From: Mesorhizobium sp. L-2-11
GTDB lineage: Bacteria; Pseudomonadota; Alphaproteobacteria; Rhizobiales; Rhizobiaceae
Direction of reading: 5' to 3'
Length of the DNA: 64,000 nt
Assembly (NCBI RefSeq): GCF_016756595.1
Contig: NZ_AP023257.1
Coordinates: 4,046,001 to 4,110,000 of the forward strand
How positions within the stretch are numbered: the stretch's first letter is position 1; the number at the start of each line of letters is the position of its first letter. The position numbers and the translations under genes are program-made. Below, one piece after another: positions 53,969-63,210 of the stretch. Under the pieces are notes generated by a model. The model saw only the letters and a program-made list of their open reading frames with translations, ran no database searches and was not told the origin of the DNA.

Positions 53969-55107
53969 ATGCCCCCGTTGCACAGACCATGGACATGGCG
54001 GACGCCGCACACATCGTGCTCAACACCATCCGCCGCCCGGTGATCATGCTCGATGCGGAAGGCTTCATCACCTTCGCCAATGCCGATGCCGAGGATTTCT
54101 TCCGCTCGAGCGCGACCATGCTCGCCCGCAATACCCTGCCCAAGCTCATTCCCTTCGGCAGCCCGTTGCTGACGCTTGTCGACCAGGTGCGCGAACGCCG
54201 GGCACCCGTCAACGAATATCGGGTCGACGTATCGTCGCCGCGCCTCGGCATCGAGAAGGTCGTCGACCTCTATGTCGCGCCGGTGTCGGAATTCCCGGGC
54301 TCCGTCGTGGTGATGTTCCAGGAACGGTCGATGGCCGACAAGATCGATCGTCAGATGACGCACCGCGGTGCGGCACGCTCGGTGACCGGCCTTGCCGCAA
54401 TGCTCGCCCACGAGATCAAGAACCCGCTCTCCGGCATCCGCGGCGCCGCCCAGCTGCTTGAACTGTCGGCTTCCGACGAGGATCGCGCGCTGACCCGGCT
54501 GATCACCGACGAGACCGACCGCATTGTCTCGCTGGTCGATCGCATGGAGGTGTTTTCCGACGAGCGGCCCGTCGACCGTTATCCGGTCAACATCCATGTC
54601 GTCCTCGACCATGTGAAAGCGATTGCCAAGAACGGTTTTGCCAAGCGGATCAAGATATTGGAGGATTATGATCCATCATTGCCTCCGGTTTTCGCCAACC
54701 GCGACCAGCTGATCCAGGTGTTCCTCAACCTGGTCAAGAATGCGGCCGAGGCCATTGGCGCCGATCCGCAAGGCGAGATCACCCTGTCGACCGCGTTCCG
54801 GCCGGGCATCCGTGTTTCCGTTCCGGGATCGCAGGGCCGCGTGTCGCTGCCGCTGGAATTCTGCGTGCGCGACAACGGTTCTGGCGTCTCCGAAGATATC
54901 CTGCCGATCTTGTTTGATCCCTTCATCACCACCAAGCCTAACGGGTCGGGGCTTGGTCTGGCGCTGGTCGCGAAAATCGTCGGCGAGCATGGCGGCATCA
55001 TCGAATGCGATTCGACGCCGCGCGCAACCACCTTCCGCATCCTGATGCCAGCCTGGAAAGAGACGCCGTTCGGCACAGACGACGATGCCGAAGGAGACCG
55101 CAAATGA
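53965..55107 (+). CDS. ntrB: Nitrogen regulation sensor kinase NtrB
   Basis: NtrB phosphorylates NtrC when nitrogen is short and is inhibited by PII. The 380-residue protein is cytosolic: PAS domain (about 10-125), dimerisation/phosphoacceptor domain with His149 in '[21 protein letters not shown]', and a GHKL ATPase domain with N box '[15 protein letters not shown]', 'DNGSG' and 'GLGLAL'. Its ATG and stop overlap the neighbours (ATGA at both ends), so dusB, ntrB and ntrC are translationally coupled. Confidence 0.97.
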   Translation: MNAPVAQTMDMADAAHIVLNTIRRPVIMLDAEGFITFANADAEDFFRSSATMLARNTLPKLIPFGSPLLTLVDQVRERRAPVNEYRVDVSSPRLGIEKVVDLYVAPVSEFPGSVVVMFQERSMADKIDRQMTHRGAARSVTGLAAMLAHEIKNPLSGIRGAAQLLELSASDEDRALTRLITDETDRIVSLVDRMEVFSDERPVDRYPVNIHVVLDHVKAIAKNGFAKRIKILEDYDPSLPPVFANRDQLIQVFLNLVKNAAEAIGADPQGEITLSTAFRPGIRVSVPGSQGRVSLPLEFCVRDNGSGVSEDILPILFDPFITTKPNGSGLGLALVAKIVGEHGGIIECDSTPRATTFRILMPAWKETPFGTDDDAEGDRK

Positions 55108-56564
55108 CGGTTCGCGGCAATATTCTCGTCGCCGACGACGATGCGGCCATCCGCACCGTCCTCAATCAGGCGCTTTCGCGCGTCGGCCATGAGGTGCGCG
55201 TGACATCCAACGCCTCGACGCTGTGGCGCTGGGTGGCGGCGGGCGAGGGCGATCTCGTCATTACCGACGTGGTCATGCCGGACGAGAACGCCTTCGACAT
55301 GCTGCCGCGCATCAAGAAGGCGCGGCCGGAACTGCCGGTCATCGTCATGAGCGCCCAGAACACGTTCATGACCGCGATTCGCGCCTCCGAAACCGGCGCC
55401 TACGAATATCTGCCGAAACCGTTCGACCTGACCGAGCTTCTCAACATCGTCAACCGGGCGCTTTCCGAGCCCCGACGGCCGAAGATCGATGCGCGGGCGG
55501 ACGAGCCGCCGGAAACGATGCCGCTGGTCGGCCGCTCGGCCGCCATGCAGGATATCTACCGCATGCTGGCGCGCATGATGCAGACCGACCTGACAGTGAT
55601 GATTTCAGGCGAATCGGGCACCGGCAAGGAACTGGTGGCGCGCGCGCTGCACGAGTATGGCCGCCGCCGCGGCGGCCCCTTCGTCGCGATCAACATGGCT
55701 GCGATCCCGCGCGACCTGATCGAATCGGAACTGTTCGGGCACGAGAAGGGCGCCTTCACCGGCGCGCAGAACCGCTCCACCGGCCGTTTCGAGCAGGCCG
55801 AAGGCGGCACGCTCTTCCTTGACGAGATCGGCGACATGCCGATGGAGGCGCAGACCCGCCTGCTGCGCGTCCTGCAACAGGGCGAATACACCACCGTCGG
55901 CGGCCGCACGCCGATCAAGACCGACGTGCGCATTGTCGCCGCCACCAACAAGGATCTGCGCACGCTGATCAATCAAGGGCTTTTCCGCGAGGATCTGTTC
56001 TATCGCCTGAATGTCGTGCCGCTAAGGCTGCCGGCACTGCGCGAGCGATCCGAGGACGTTCCGGATCTCGTCCGGCACTTCTTCAAGCTTGGCGCCAGCG
56101 AAGGCCTGCAGACCAAGCGCATTTCCACAGGCGGCATCGAGCTGATGAAGCGCTATCCGTGGCCAGGCAACGTGCGCGAGCTCGAAAATCTTGTTCGCAG
56201 ACTTGCCGCGCTCTATTCGCAGGACGAGATTTCCGCCGAAGTCATCGAGGCGGAACTGAAGACCGGCGAGAGGCCGGTCGTCCCCGGCGGCGGCAATCTC
56301 ATTCCCGACGATCTGTCCATCGGCCAGGCGGTGGAACATTTTCTGCAGCGCTATTTTGCGTCCTTCGCCGGCGACTTGCCGCCCGCCGGCCTCTATCAGC
56401 GCATTCTTTCCGAGGTCGAATATCCGCTGGTGCTCGCGTCGATGACGGCAACCCGCGGCAACCAGATCAAGGCTGCGGAACTCCTGGGGCTCAACCGCAA
56501 CACGCTGCGCAAGAAGATTCGCGAACTCGGCGTCAACGTCTACAAATCGACCAGACAAGCTTAG
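55104..56564 (+). CDS. ntrC: Nitrogen response regulator NtrC
   Basis: NtrC activates sigma-54 promoters. Start 55104 with AAGGAGACCG upstream gives 486 residues: receiver domain (Asp55 in '[10 protein letters not shown]'), AAA+ domain with Walker A 'GESGTGKE', the sigma-54-contacting 'GAFTGA' loop intact, and Walker B '[10 protein letters not shown]', and a C-terminal Fis-type HTH ('[25 protein letters not shown]'). Targets in this window are the glnII and glnBA promoters. Confidence 0.98.
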   Translation: MTVRGNILVADDDAAIRTVLNQALSRVGHEVRVTSNASTLWRWVAAGEGDLVITDVVMPDENAFDMLPRIKKARPELPVIVMSAQNTFMTAIRASETGAYEYLPKPFDLTELLNIVNRALSEPRRPKIDARADEPPETMPLVGRSAAMQDIYRMLARMMQTDLTVMISGESGTGKELVARALHEYGRRRGGPFVAINMAAIPRDLIESELFGHEKGAFTGAQNRSTGRFEQAEGGTLFLDEIGDMPMEAQTRLLRVLQQGEYTTVGGRTPIKTDVRIVAATNKDLRTLINQGLFREDLFYRLNVVPLRLPALRERSEDVPDLVRHFFKLGASEGLQTKRISTGGIELMKRYPWPGNVRELENLVRRLAALYSQDEISAEVIEAELKTGERPVVPGGGNLIPDDLSIGQAVEHFLQRYFASFAGDLPPAGLYQRILSEVEYPLVLASMTATRGNQIKAAELLGLNRNTLRKKIRELGVNVYKSTRQA

Positions 56565-56733
56565 AACGCCGTTTTCTTTCAACAAATCGATCCCGATTTT
56601 CGCGTCGGTGTGACAGAGCGAAGCGTTTTCCGGGGATCGACCGCCGAAACAGTTCCGTCCAGGTCACACTTGTTGCATAATCGCCACAATGCGTTGCATA
56701 CATCCGACGCAATCACTGGCTCTAGACGGCGAC

Positions 56734-59019
56734 ATGGCTCCACGGGCACCGACACTGATCGAAACGCTTTTCAGCAAATCCGGCACCCGCGACGGGCGCC
56801 GGCTGCTTGCGCTGCCGGGCGTGGTGGCGATTGTCGGTGCGCTGGTCACGGCGGCGATCTCCTTCGCCATCCTCGTCGGCGCCACCCCGATCGCGCCGGA
56901 CGAGAGGACAACGCTGGCGCTTATCGCCGTCAATGCGGCGTTCATCCTGTTCCTGATCGCGCTGGTCGGCCGCGAAGTACATCGTATCGTGATGGCGCGC
57001 CGGCGCGGCAAGGCGGCGTCGCGGCTGCATGTGCGGATCGTCGCGATGTTCGCGCTGGTCGCCGCGATTCCCGCCATCATGGTGGCGATCATCGCCTCGA
57101 TCACGCTCGATATCGGTCTTGATCGCTGGTTCGAAATCCGCACCAAGACGATCGTCAATTCGTCGCTGTCGATAGCCGATGCCTATGTGCAGGAGAACGC
57201 GCGCAACCTCCAGGGAACGACCCTGTCGATGGCTTACGATCTCGACGCCTCTCGCACGCTCTACGGCCTCGATCGAACCGGCTTCCTCGATCTGATGAAC
57301 AAGGAAGCCGTCGGACGCTCGCTGGCCCATGCCGCACTGATCAGGTCCGACGGTTCGTTCGTCATGAGCGCCAAGACCGACGCCGATTTTGCCATGCCGG
57401 AGCCGCCGGAAGGCGCCATGAGCAGTGCCGCTGACGGCAGGCCGGTGCTGATCGAGCCGAAGACGCGCAACATCATGGGCGCCATCGTCAAACTGCGCGA
57501 GATCGAAGGGCTCTATCTCTACACCATCCGGCTCGTCGATCCCGAGGTGATCAAGGCGCGGCAGATCGTCAGGTCCAACACCGACGAATATCGCGGCCTC
57601 GAAGACAGTCGCCGCACCTCGCAGGTGGCCTTTGCACTTCCCTATCTGTCGCTGACGCTGATCATCGTCCTGTCCGCCATCTGGACCGGCATCGCCGTGG
57701 CCGACCGCCTGGTGCGGCCGATCCGCCAGCTCATCGGCGCCGCCGACGAGGTCGCGACCGGCAATCTCGACGTTGCCGTGCCGGTTCGGCCCTCCGACGG
57801 CGACGTCGCTTCGCTCGGCGACACCTTCAACAAGATGCTGCTGGAACTGAAATCGCAGCGTAACGAGATTCTGTCCGCCAAGGATTTGATCGACGAGCGG
57901 CGGCGTTTTTCGGAAGCCGTGCTTGCCGGTGTCACCGCCGGCGTCATCGGCGTCGATCCGTATGGCATCGTCACCATCGTCAACCGGTCGGCCGAAACGA
58001 TGCTGGCCATATCCGCCACCGCCGCACTCGGGCAAAATCTCTCCGCCGTGCTGCCGCATGTCGGCCGCGTCTTCGAGATCGGCCGCAAGTCGGGCAAGCC
58101 CGTCCATCGCGAGCAGGTGACCTTCTATCGCGCCGGTGCGGAGCGCACCTTCAACGTGCAGATCACGGTCGAGGCGGGCGACGACGGTTCGGAGGAGAAA
58201 TCCTATGTCGTGACGGTGGACGACATCACCGATCTGGTCCAGGCGCAGCGTTCCTCGGCCTGGGCGGATGTGGCGCGGCGCATCGCCCATGAGATCAAGA
58301 ACCCGCTGACACCGATCCAGCTTTCCGCCGAGCGCATCAAGCGCCGCTACGGCAAGGTCATCACCGAAGACCGCGAGGTTTTCGATCAGTGCACCGATAC
58401 GATCATCAGGCAAGTGGAGGACATCGGCCGCATGGTCGACGAGTTCTCCGCTTTCGCACGCATGCCCAAGCCCGAAATGAAGGCCCTCGATTTGCGCGAA
58501 TCGTTGCGCGAAGCCTCGTTCCTCGTCGAGGTGAGCCGCTCCGATATCACCTTCGAGCGCGTATTCGGCAACGAACCGCTCAAAGGCACTTTCGATAGCC
58601 GCCTGATGGCGCAGGCCTTTGGCAATGTCATCAAGAACGCAGCCGAGGCGATTGACGGACTTGATCAGAACGACCGCTCGCACGGCATAATCCGAATTCA
58701 AGCCGGGCGCGAGAATGGTGCGGTTCGCATCGATGTCATCGACAATGGCAAGGGCTTGCCACGCGAAAATCGCCAGCGCTTGCTCGAGCCTTACATGACG
58801 ACACGCGAGAAGGGCACCGGGCTCGGCCTCGCTATCGTCAAGAAGATAGTGGAGGATCATGGCGGCCGGCTTGAATTGCATGACGCGCCGGCGGATTTCC
58901 ACCACGGGCGAGGCGCGATGATCAGCATCATCCTGCCGCTCGCCGCCACCGTGCCGTCGCCCGGCGAAGGTAGGACGGAACCCGAAAGAGAAACTGAAAA
59001 GGTCGGTAATGGCGTCTGA
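56734..59019 (+). CDS. ntrY: Nitrogen regulation sensor kinase NtrY
   Basis: NtrY is the membrane partner of NtrX. I give the start at 56734 (MAPRAPTLIETLF; 761 residues); an ATG at 56689 is equally in frame and neither has a strong ribosome site. Layout: two or three TM helices in the first 120 residues, a periplasmic segment (about 140-290), TM and HAMP (about 310-370, 'RPIRQLIGAADEVATGNLDVAVPV'), PAS (about 385-500), HisKA with His519 in '[15 protein letters not shown]', and a GHKL domain. It follows ntrC after 169 bases and overlaps ntrX by 11. Confidence 0.93.
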   Translation: MAPRAPTLIETLFSKSGTRDGRRLLALPGVVAIVGALVTAAISFAILVGATPIAPDERTTLALIAVNAAFILFLIALVGREVHRIVMARRRGKAASRLHVRIVAMFALVAAIPAIMVAIIASITLDIGLDRWFEIRTKTIVNSSLSIADAYVQENARNLQGTTLSMAYDLDASRTLYGLDRTGFLDLMNKEAVGRSLAHAALIRSDGSFVMSAKTDADFAMPEPPEGAMSSAADGRPVLIEPKTRNIMGAIVKLREIEGLYLYTIRLVDPEVIKARQIVRSNTDEYRGLEDSRRTSQVAFALPYLSLTLIIVLSAIWTGIAVADRLVRPIRQLIGAADEVATGNLDVAVPVRPSDGDVASLGDTFNKMLLELKSQRNEILSAKDLIDERRRFSEAVLAGVTAGVIGVDPYGIVTIVNRSAETMLAISATAALGQNLSAVLPHVGRVFEIGRKSGKPVHREQVTFYRAGAERTFNVQITVEAGDDGSEEKSYVVTVDDITDLVQAQRSSAWADVARRIAHEIKNPLTPIQLSAERIKRRYGKVITEDREVFDQCTDTIIRQVEDIGRMVDEFSAFARMPKPEMKALDLRESLREASFLVEVSRSDITFERVFGNEPLKGTFDSRLMAQAFGNVIKNAAEAIDGLDQNDRSHGIIRIQAGRENGAVRIDVIDNGKGLPRENRQRLLEPYMTTREKGTGLGLAIVKKIVEDHGGRLELHDAPADFHHGRGAMISIILPLAATVPSPGEGRTEPERETEKVGNGV

Positions 59020-60370
59020 CATTCTCATCGTCGATGACGAGGAAGACATCCGCGAACTTGTCGCCGGTATCCTGAGCGACGAAGGTCACGAAACCCGCAC
59101 GGCATTCGATGCCGACAGCGCCCTGGCGGCGATCGCCGACCGGGCGCCGAGGCTGATTTTCCTCGACATCTGGCTGCAAGGCTCACGTCTGGACGGACTG
59201 GCGCTGCTGGACGAGATCAAGACGATGCACCCGAGCCTGCCGGTGGTGATGATTTCGGGCCACGGCAACATCGAGACGGCGGTCTCGGCCATCCGCCGCG
59301 GCGCCTATGACTTCATCGAAAAACCGTTCAAGGCCGACAGGCTGATCCTCATCGCCGAACGTGCCATCGAAACCTCGAAGCTGAGACGCGAGGTTTCGGA
59401 TCTCAAGCTGCGCAGCGGCGAAACCTTCGACCTGATCGGCATGTCGTCGGCGATGAGCCAGTTGCGCCAGACCATCGAGCGCGTCGCGCCGACCAACAGC
59501 CGCGTCATGATCATCGGCCCGTCCGGCTCGGGCAAGGAACTCGCGGCACGCGCCATCCACACGCTGTCGGCGCGCAAGAACGCACCGTTTGTCACGCTGA
59601 GCGCCGCCAACATCACGCCCGAACGCATGGAGGTCGAGCTGTTCGGCACCGAATCAAACGGTGTCGAACGCAAGGTCGGCGCGCTTGAGGAAGCCCATCG
59701 CGGCATTCTCTACATCGATGAAGTGGCCGACATGCCGCGCGAAACGCAAAACAAGATCTTGCGCGTGCTGGTCGAACAGCAGTTCGAGCGGGTAGGGGGC
59801 ACCAAACGGGTCAAGGTCGATGTCCGCATCATTTCGTCGACGGCGCAGAACCTGGAGGCGATGATCGCCGACGGTCGTTTCCGCGAGGATCTCTATCACC
59901 GCCTGGCGGTGGTTCCGGTCATGGTGCCGGGATTGGCCGAGCGGCGGGAGGACATCCCCTATCTTGTCGACAATTTCATGAAGCAGATCGCCCGCCAGGC
60001 CGGCATCCGGCCGCGGCGCATCGGCGACGACGCGCTGGCGGTGCTGCAGGCGCACAACTGGCCAGGCAACGTCCGCCAGTTGCGCAACAATGTCGAGCGG
60101 CTGATGATCCTGGCGCGCGGCGACGATATCGACGCACCGATCACCGCCGATCTCTTGCCCGCCGAGATCGGCGATGTCATGCCGCGCACGCCGAACCAAT
60201 CCGATCAGCACATCATGGCGCTGCCGTTGCGTGAAGCGCGTGAACAATTCGAGAAGGACTATCTGATCGCCCAGATCAACCGTTTTGGCGGCAACATCTC
60301 GAAGACGGCCGAGTTCATCGGCATGGAGCGCTCGGCGCTTCACCGAAAGCTGAAGTCGCTGGGCGTCTGA
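59009..60370 (+). CDS. ntrX: Nitrogen response regulator NtrX
   Basis: The 453-residue protein has a receiver domain (Asp53 in 'LIFLDIWLQGSRLDG'), a AAA+ domain with Walker A 'GPSGSGKE' and 'ILYIDEVADMP', and a Fis-like HTH ('GNISKTAEFIGMERSALHRKLKSLGV'). Where NtrC has GAFTGA, NtrX reads 'FGTESNGVERKVGALEEA', so it is not expected to activate sigma-54 promoters in the standard way; NtrX of other alphaproteobacteria shares this. Start ATG 59009 lies inside the ntrY end. Confidence 0.95.
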   Translation: MASDILIVDDEEDIRELVAGILSDEGHETRTAFDADSALAAIADRAPRLIFLDIWLQGSRLDGLALLDEIKTMHPSLPVVMISGHGNIETAVSAIRRGAYDFIEKPFKADRLILIAERAIETSKLRREVSDLKLRSGETFDLIGMSSAMSQLRQTIERVAPTNSRVMIIGPSGSGKELAARAIHTLSARKNAPFVTLSAANITPERMEVELFGTESNGVERKVGALEEAHRGILYIDEVADMPRETQNKILRVLVEQQFERVGGTKRVKVDVRIISSTAQNLEAMIADGRFREDLYHRLAVVPVMVPGLAERREDIPYLVDNFMKQIARQAGIRPRRIGDDALAVLQAHNWPGNVRQLRNNVERLMILARGDDIDAPITADLLPAEIGDVMPRTPNQSDQHIMALPLREAREQFEKDYLIAQINRFGGNISKTAEFIGMERSALHRKLKSLGV

Positions 60371-60427
60371 CAGCCAATCCAGTCGTGGCCTACGCAATTA
60401 TCGGTTACGGCAGCGGCGGAATCGCAT

Positions 60428-60541
60428 AGAAGCGCTGCAGCGCCGCGCGTCTTTCGGGACGCGCAACGGACGCTGTAGCATTTTGTTTTTTTTCGCATGA
60501 TCCTTCCCGAAAATAGATTCATTTTTCGGGGTCATGCGCTG
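60428..60541 (+). repeat. Composite palindromic intergenic repeat, copy B
   Basis: GCGCGTC/GACGCGC dyad (about 60445-60462) followed by a T-rich spacer and a larger dyad in which CCCGAAAAT (about 60506) pairs with ATTTTTCGGG and CGCATGAT with GTCATGCG. Same design and orientation as copy A. It fills the ntrX-dat gap. Confidence 0.8.
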
Positions 60542-60560
60542 ACTTCTTCAGGGGGGACCC

Positions 60561-61421
60561 ATGCCGCGCATTGCGTATGTGAACGGGCGCTATGTCGCTC
60601 ACGCCGCCGCCTTCGTGCATATCGAGGACCGTGGCTATCAATTCGCCGACGGTGTCTACGAGGTCTGCGAGGTGGCGCGCGGCTTCATCGTCGATATGCC
60701 TCGCCATCTCGGACGGCTGAACCGCTCGCTGACCGAATTGTCGATCGACTGGCCGGTCACGCCGGGCGTGTTGCCGATCATCCTGCGCGAGGTGGTCCGC
60801 CGCAACCATGTCGCCGATGGCCTGGTCTATCTTCAGGTGACGCGTGGCGTCGCCAGCCGTGATTTTGTTTTCCCGGCGAGCACGAAGCCGTCGCTGGTGG
60901 TTACCGCCAGGAAAGCCGATGCCGCTGCTGCCGCCAGGAGGGCCGAAAGCGGAATCAAGGTGATCACCGTGCCCGAGAACCGTTGGGACCGGGTCGATAT
61001 CAAGTCGATCGGCCTGCTGCCAAATGTGCTCGCCAAGCAGAAGGCCAAGGAAGCCGGCGCCCACGAAGCCTGGTTCATCGATGCCGACGGCATCGTCAAG
61101 GAAGGTGGATCATCGAACGCCTGGATCATCACCAGGGACGGCGTGCTGGTGACGCGTCCGGCCGAGCACGGCATCCTGCGCGGCATCACCCGCACCACGC
61201 TGTTCGACGTGGCCGCCAAACTCGGCCTGAAGATCGAGGAGCGGGGCTTTTCGGTCGCCGAAGCCAAGGCCGCGCGCGAGGTTTTCATCAGCTCCGCGAC
61301 CACAATCGCCATGCCGATCGTGGCGATCGACGGTGCTCCGGTCGCCAACGGCCATCCGGGCTCGTTAACACTTTCCTTGCGGCACGCCTTTTTTGACGTT
61401 GCGGAAAAAAGTCCAGCCTGA
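60561..61421 (+). CDS. dat: D-amino acid aminotransferase (class IV PLP)
   Basis: The enzyme exchanges amino groups between D-alanine or D-glutamate and 2-oxo acids, feeding peptidoglycan. The 286-residue product has 'YVNGRYV', 'VHIEDRGYQFADGVYEV', 'LQVTRGVASRDF', the PLP Lys148 in 'RVDIKSIGLLPN', 'EAWFIDADGIVKEGGSSNAWII' and 'REVFISSATTIAMPIVAIDG'. Class IV also includes branched-chain aminotransferase, but the 'RGYQFADGVYE' pattern fits D-amino acids. The ATG follows a GGGGGGA site. Position between ntrX and hfq is usual. Confidence 0.9.
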   Translation: MPRIAYVNGRYVAHAAAFVHIEDRGYQFADGVYEVCEVARGFIVDMPRHLGRLNRSLTELSIDWPVTPGVLPIILREVVRRNHVADGLVYLQVTRGVASRDFVFPASTKPSLVVTARKADAAAAARRAESGIKVITVPENRWDRVDIKSIGLLPNVLAKQKAKEAGAHEAWFIDADGIVKEGGSSNAWIITRDGVLVTRPAEHGILRGITRTTLFDVAAKLGLKIEERGFSVAEAKAAREVFISSATTIAMPIVAIDGAPVANGHPGSLTLSLRHAFFDVAEKSPA

Positions 61422-61442
61422 TAACCGCACAGGTGGAATGAA

Positions 61443-61478
61443 CATCAATATATCTCGTTCTGCTTGTCGTTATTGATG
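61443..61478. other. Dyad in the dat-hfq gap
   Basis: CATCAATA (61443-61450) and TATTGATG (61471-61478) are perfectly complementary across 20 bases. It could be a transcript-end hairpin for dat or a binding site near the hfq promoter. Confidence 0.4.
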
Positions 61479-61498
61479 GCAAGACGGTGTTTGCGCGC

Positions 61499-61527
61499 TT
61501 GACATGTGCCAGGTAATTTGGCGCATT
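61499..61527 (+). promoter_or_regulatory. Candidate hfq promoter
   Basis: CTTGACA with perfect -35 TTGACA at 61499-61504, then 17 bases and CGCATT at 61522-61527. The -10 is poor, but the -35 with preceding C fits the rhizobial consensus and the distance to hfq (40 bases) is suitable. Confidence 0.35.
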
Positions 61528-61566
61528 GGCCTGCAAACCGAAGGGGATCGGCGAAAGACAAGAACA

Positions 61567-61812
61567 ATGGCGGAACGATCGCAAAATCTTCAGGACCTGT
61601 TCCTGAATTCAGTTCGCAAAAGCAAAAACCCGCTCACCATATTTCTCATCAACGGCGTGAAGCTGACCGGCGTGGTCACTTCCTTCGACAATTTCTGTGT
61701 TCTGCTGCGCCGAGACGGCCATTCCCAGCTCGTCTACAAGCACGCCATTTCCACGATCATGCCGAGCCAGCCGGTTCAGATGTTCGATGGCGAGGAAAGC
61801 CAGGGCGCCTGA
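61567..61812 (+). CDS. hfq: RNA chaperone Hfq
   Basis: Hfq forms a hexameric ring binding sRNAs and mRNAs; in rhizobia it affects nif gene and nitrogen control. Start 61567 gives 81 residues ([20 protein letters not shown]). Sm1 '[31 protein letters not shown]' and Sm2 '[12 protein letters not shown]' are complete; the C-terminal tail is short. The frame from 61504 upstream is unsupported. It is followed by hflX with no gap, the typical order. Confidence 0.97.
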   Translation: MAERSQNLQDLFLNSVRKSKNPLTIFLINGVKLTGVVTSFDNFCVLLRRDGHSQLVYKHAISTIMPSQPVQMFDGEESQGA

Positions 61813-63204
61813 TTGGCACGTAAGAAAGATGCGGACCGCAGCGTTCGCGAAAAACCAGCATATCAGCCGGGGACGGAAGCCGAAGGCCCGACCCGGGCCG
61901 TGGTCATCGTGCCGGTGCTTACCCGCCAGCCGCGCGGCGACGAAGACACGAATCGCCCGCGCCTGACGCGATCTGCCGAGGCCCGCCACGACGAGGCGGT
62001 TGGCCTTGCCCAAGCCATAAATCTCGACCCGATCCATACCGCTGTTGTGACCGTCAACGATCCCCGGCCTGCAACCCTGCTCGGCAGCGGCAAGGTCGCG
62101 GAGTTCGCCGAGATCGTCAAAGAGGGCGGTGCCGAACTGGTCATTGTCGACCATCCGCTGACGCCGGTGCAGCAGCGCAACCTGGAAAAGGAATTGAACG
62201 CCAAGGTGCTGGATCGCACCGGCTTGATCCTGGAAATTTTCGGCGAGCGTGCTCGGACCAAGGAAGGGACGCTGCAGGTCGATTTGGCGCACCTCAACTA
62301 TCAGAAGGGCCGGCTGGTGCGAAGCTGGACTCACCTCGAGCGCCAGCGCGGCGGTGCCGGTTTCCTCGGCGGCCCTGGCGAAACGCAGATCGAATCGGAC
62401 CGCCGTGCCCTGCAGGACAAGATCAAGAAGCTGAAACACGAGCTGGAAACAGTGCGGCGCACCCGTGACCTGCACCGCGCCAAGCGCAAGAAGGTACCGT
62501 TCCCGGTCGTGGCCATTGTCGGCTATACCAACGCCGGCAAGTCGACGCTGTTCAACAGGCTGACCGGAGCAGGGGTGCTGGCCGAGGACATGCTGTTCGC
62601 CACGCTCGACCCGACACTGCGTCGGGTACGGCTGCCGCACGGCACGCCGGTCATCCTCTCGGACACGGTCGGTTTCATTTCGGACCTGCCGACGCATCTG
62701 ATCGCGGCCTTCCGGGCAACGCTCGAAGAGGTGGTCGAGGCCGATCTCGTCATCCATTTGCGCGACATTTCTGACCCCGATACGGCCGCCCAGGCCGAGG
62801 ATGTCGAGCGCATCCTCGCCGATCTCGGCGTCGATGCCGGCGACAGCAGGCGCGTCATCGAAGTGTGGAACAAGATCGACCGGCTCGATGCGGGCAACCG
62901 GGAGCGGTTGCTCGCCGACGGCATCGACGGCAGCAAGGCACCGCCGATTGCCATATCGGCGGCCACCGGCGAGGGCATCGACGTGCTGAAGGCGATCATC
63001 GAGACACGAGTGTCAGGCGAACTGGAAACGTTGACCGTCAGGCTCAAGCCTGACCAGCTTGGGCTCGTCGACTGGCTCTACCGCAATGGCGACGTCGTCT
63101 CGCGCACCGACAATGAAGATGGCGGCATAACCGTGTCGCTCAAAGCGACGCGAAGCGCACACGAAGAGATAGAAACCAGATTGCAACGTAAAAACAACGG
63201 GTAA
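61813..63204 (+). CDS. hflX: Ribosome-associated GTPase HflX
   Basis: HflX is a GTPase that splits stalled 70S ribosomes. The TTG at 61813 starts right after the hfq stop (61810-61812); no better start is near. The 463-residue product has an N-terminal HflX domain with 'GSGKVAEFAEIV' and a coiled region ('IESDRRALQDKIKKLKHELETVRR'), then GTPase motifs G1 'GYTNAGKS', G3 'DTVGF', G4 'NKID'. The motif 'GGPGETQIESDRR' is characteristic. Translation is probably coupled to hfq. Confidence 0.95.
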   Translation: MARKKDADRSVREKPAYQPGTEAEGPTRAVVIVPVLTRQPRGDEDTNRPRLTRSAEARHDEAVGLAQAINLDPIHTAVVTVNDPRPATLLGSGKVAEFAEIVKEGGAELVIVDHPLTPVQQRNLEKELNAKVLDRTGLILEIFGERARTKEGTLQVDLAHLNYQKGRLVRSWTHLERQRGGAGFLGGPGETQIESDRRALQDKIKKLKHELETVRRTRDLHRAKRKKVPFPVVAIVGYTNAGKSTLFNRLTGAGVLAEDMLFATLDPTLRRVRLPHGTPVILSDTVGFISDLPTHLIAAFRATLEEVVEADLVIHLRDISDPDTAAQAEDVERILADLGVDAGDSRRVIEVWNKIDRLDAGNRERLLADGIDGSKAPPIAISAATGEGIDVLKAIIETRVSGELETLTVRLKPDQLGLVDWLYRNGDVVSRTDNEDGGITVSLKATRSAHEEIETRLQRKNNG

Positions 63205-63210
63205 TTTCTG

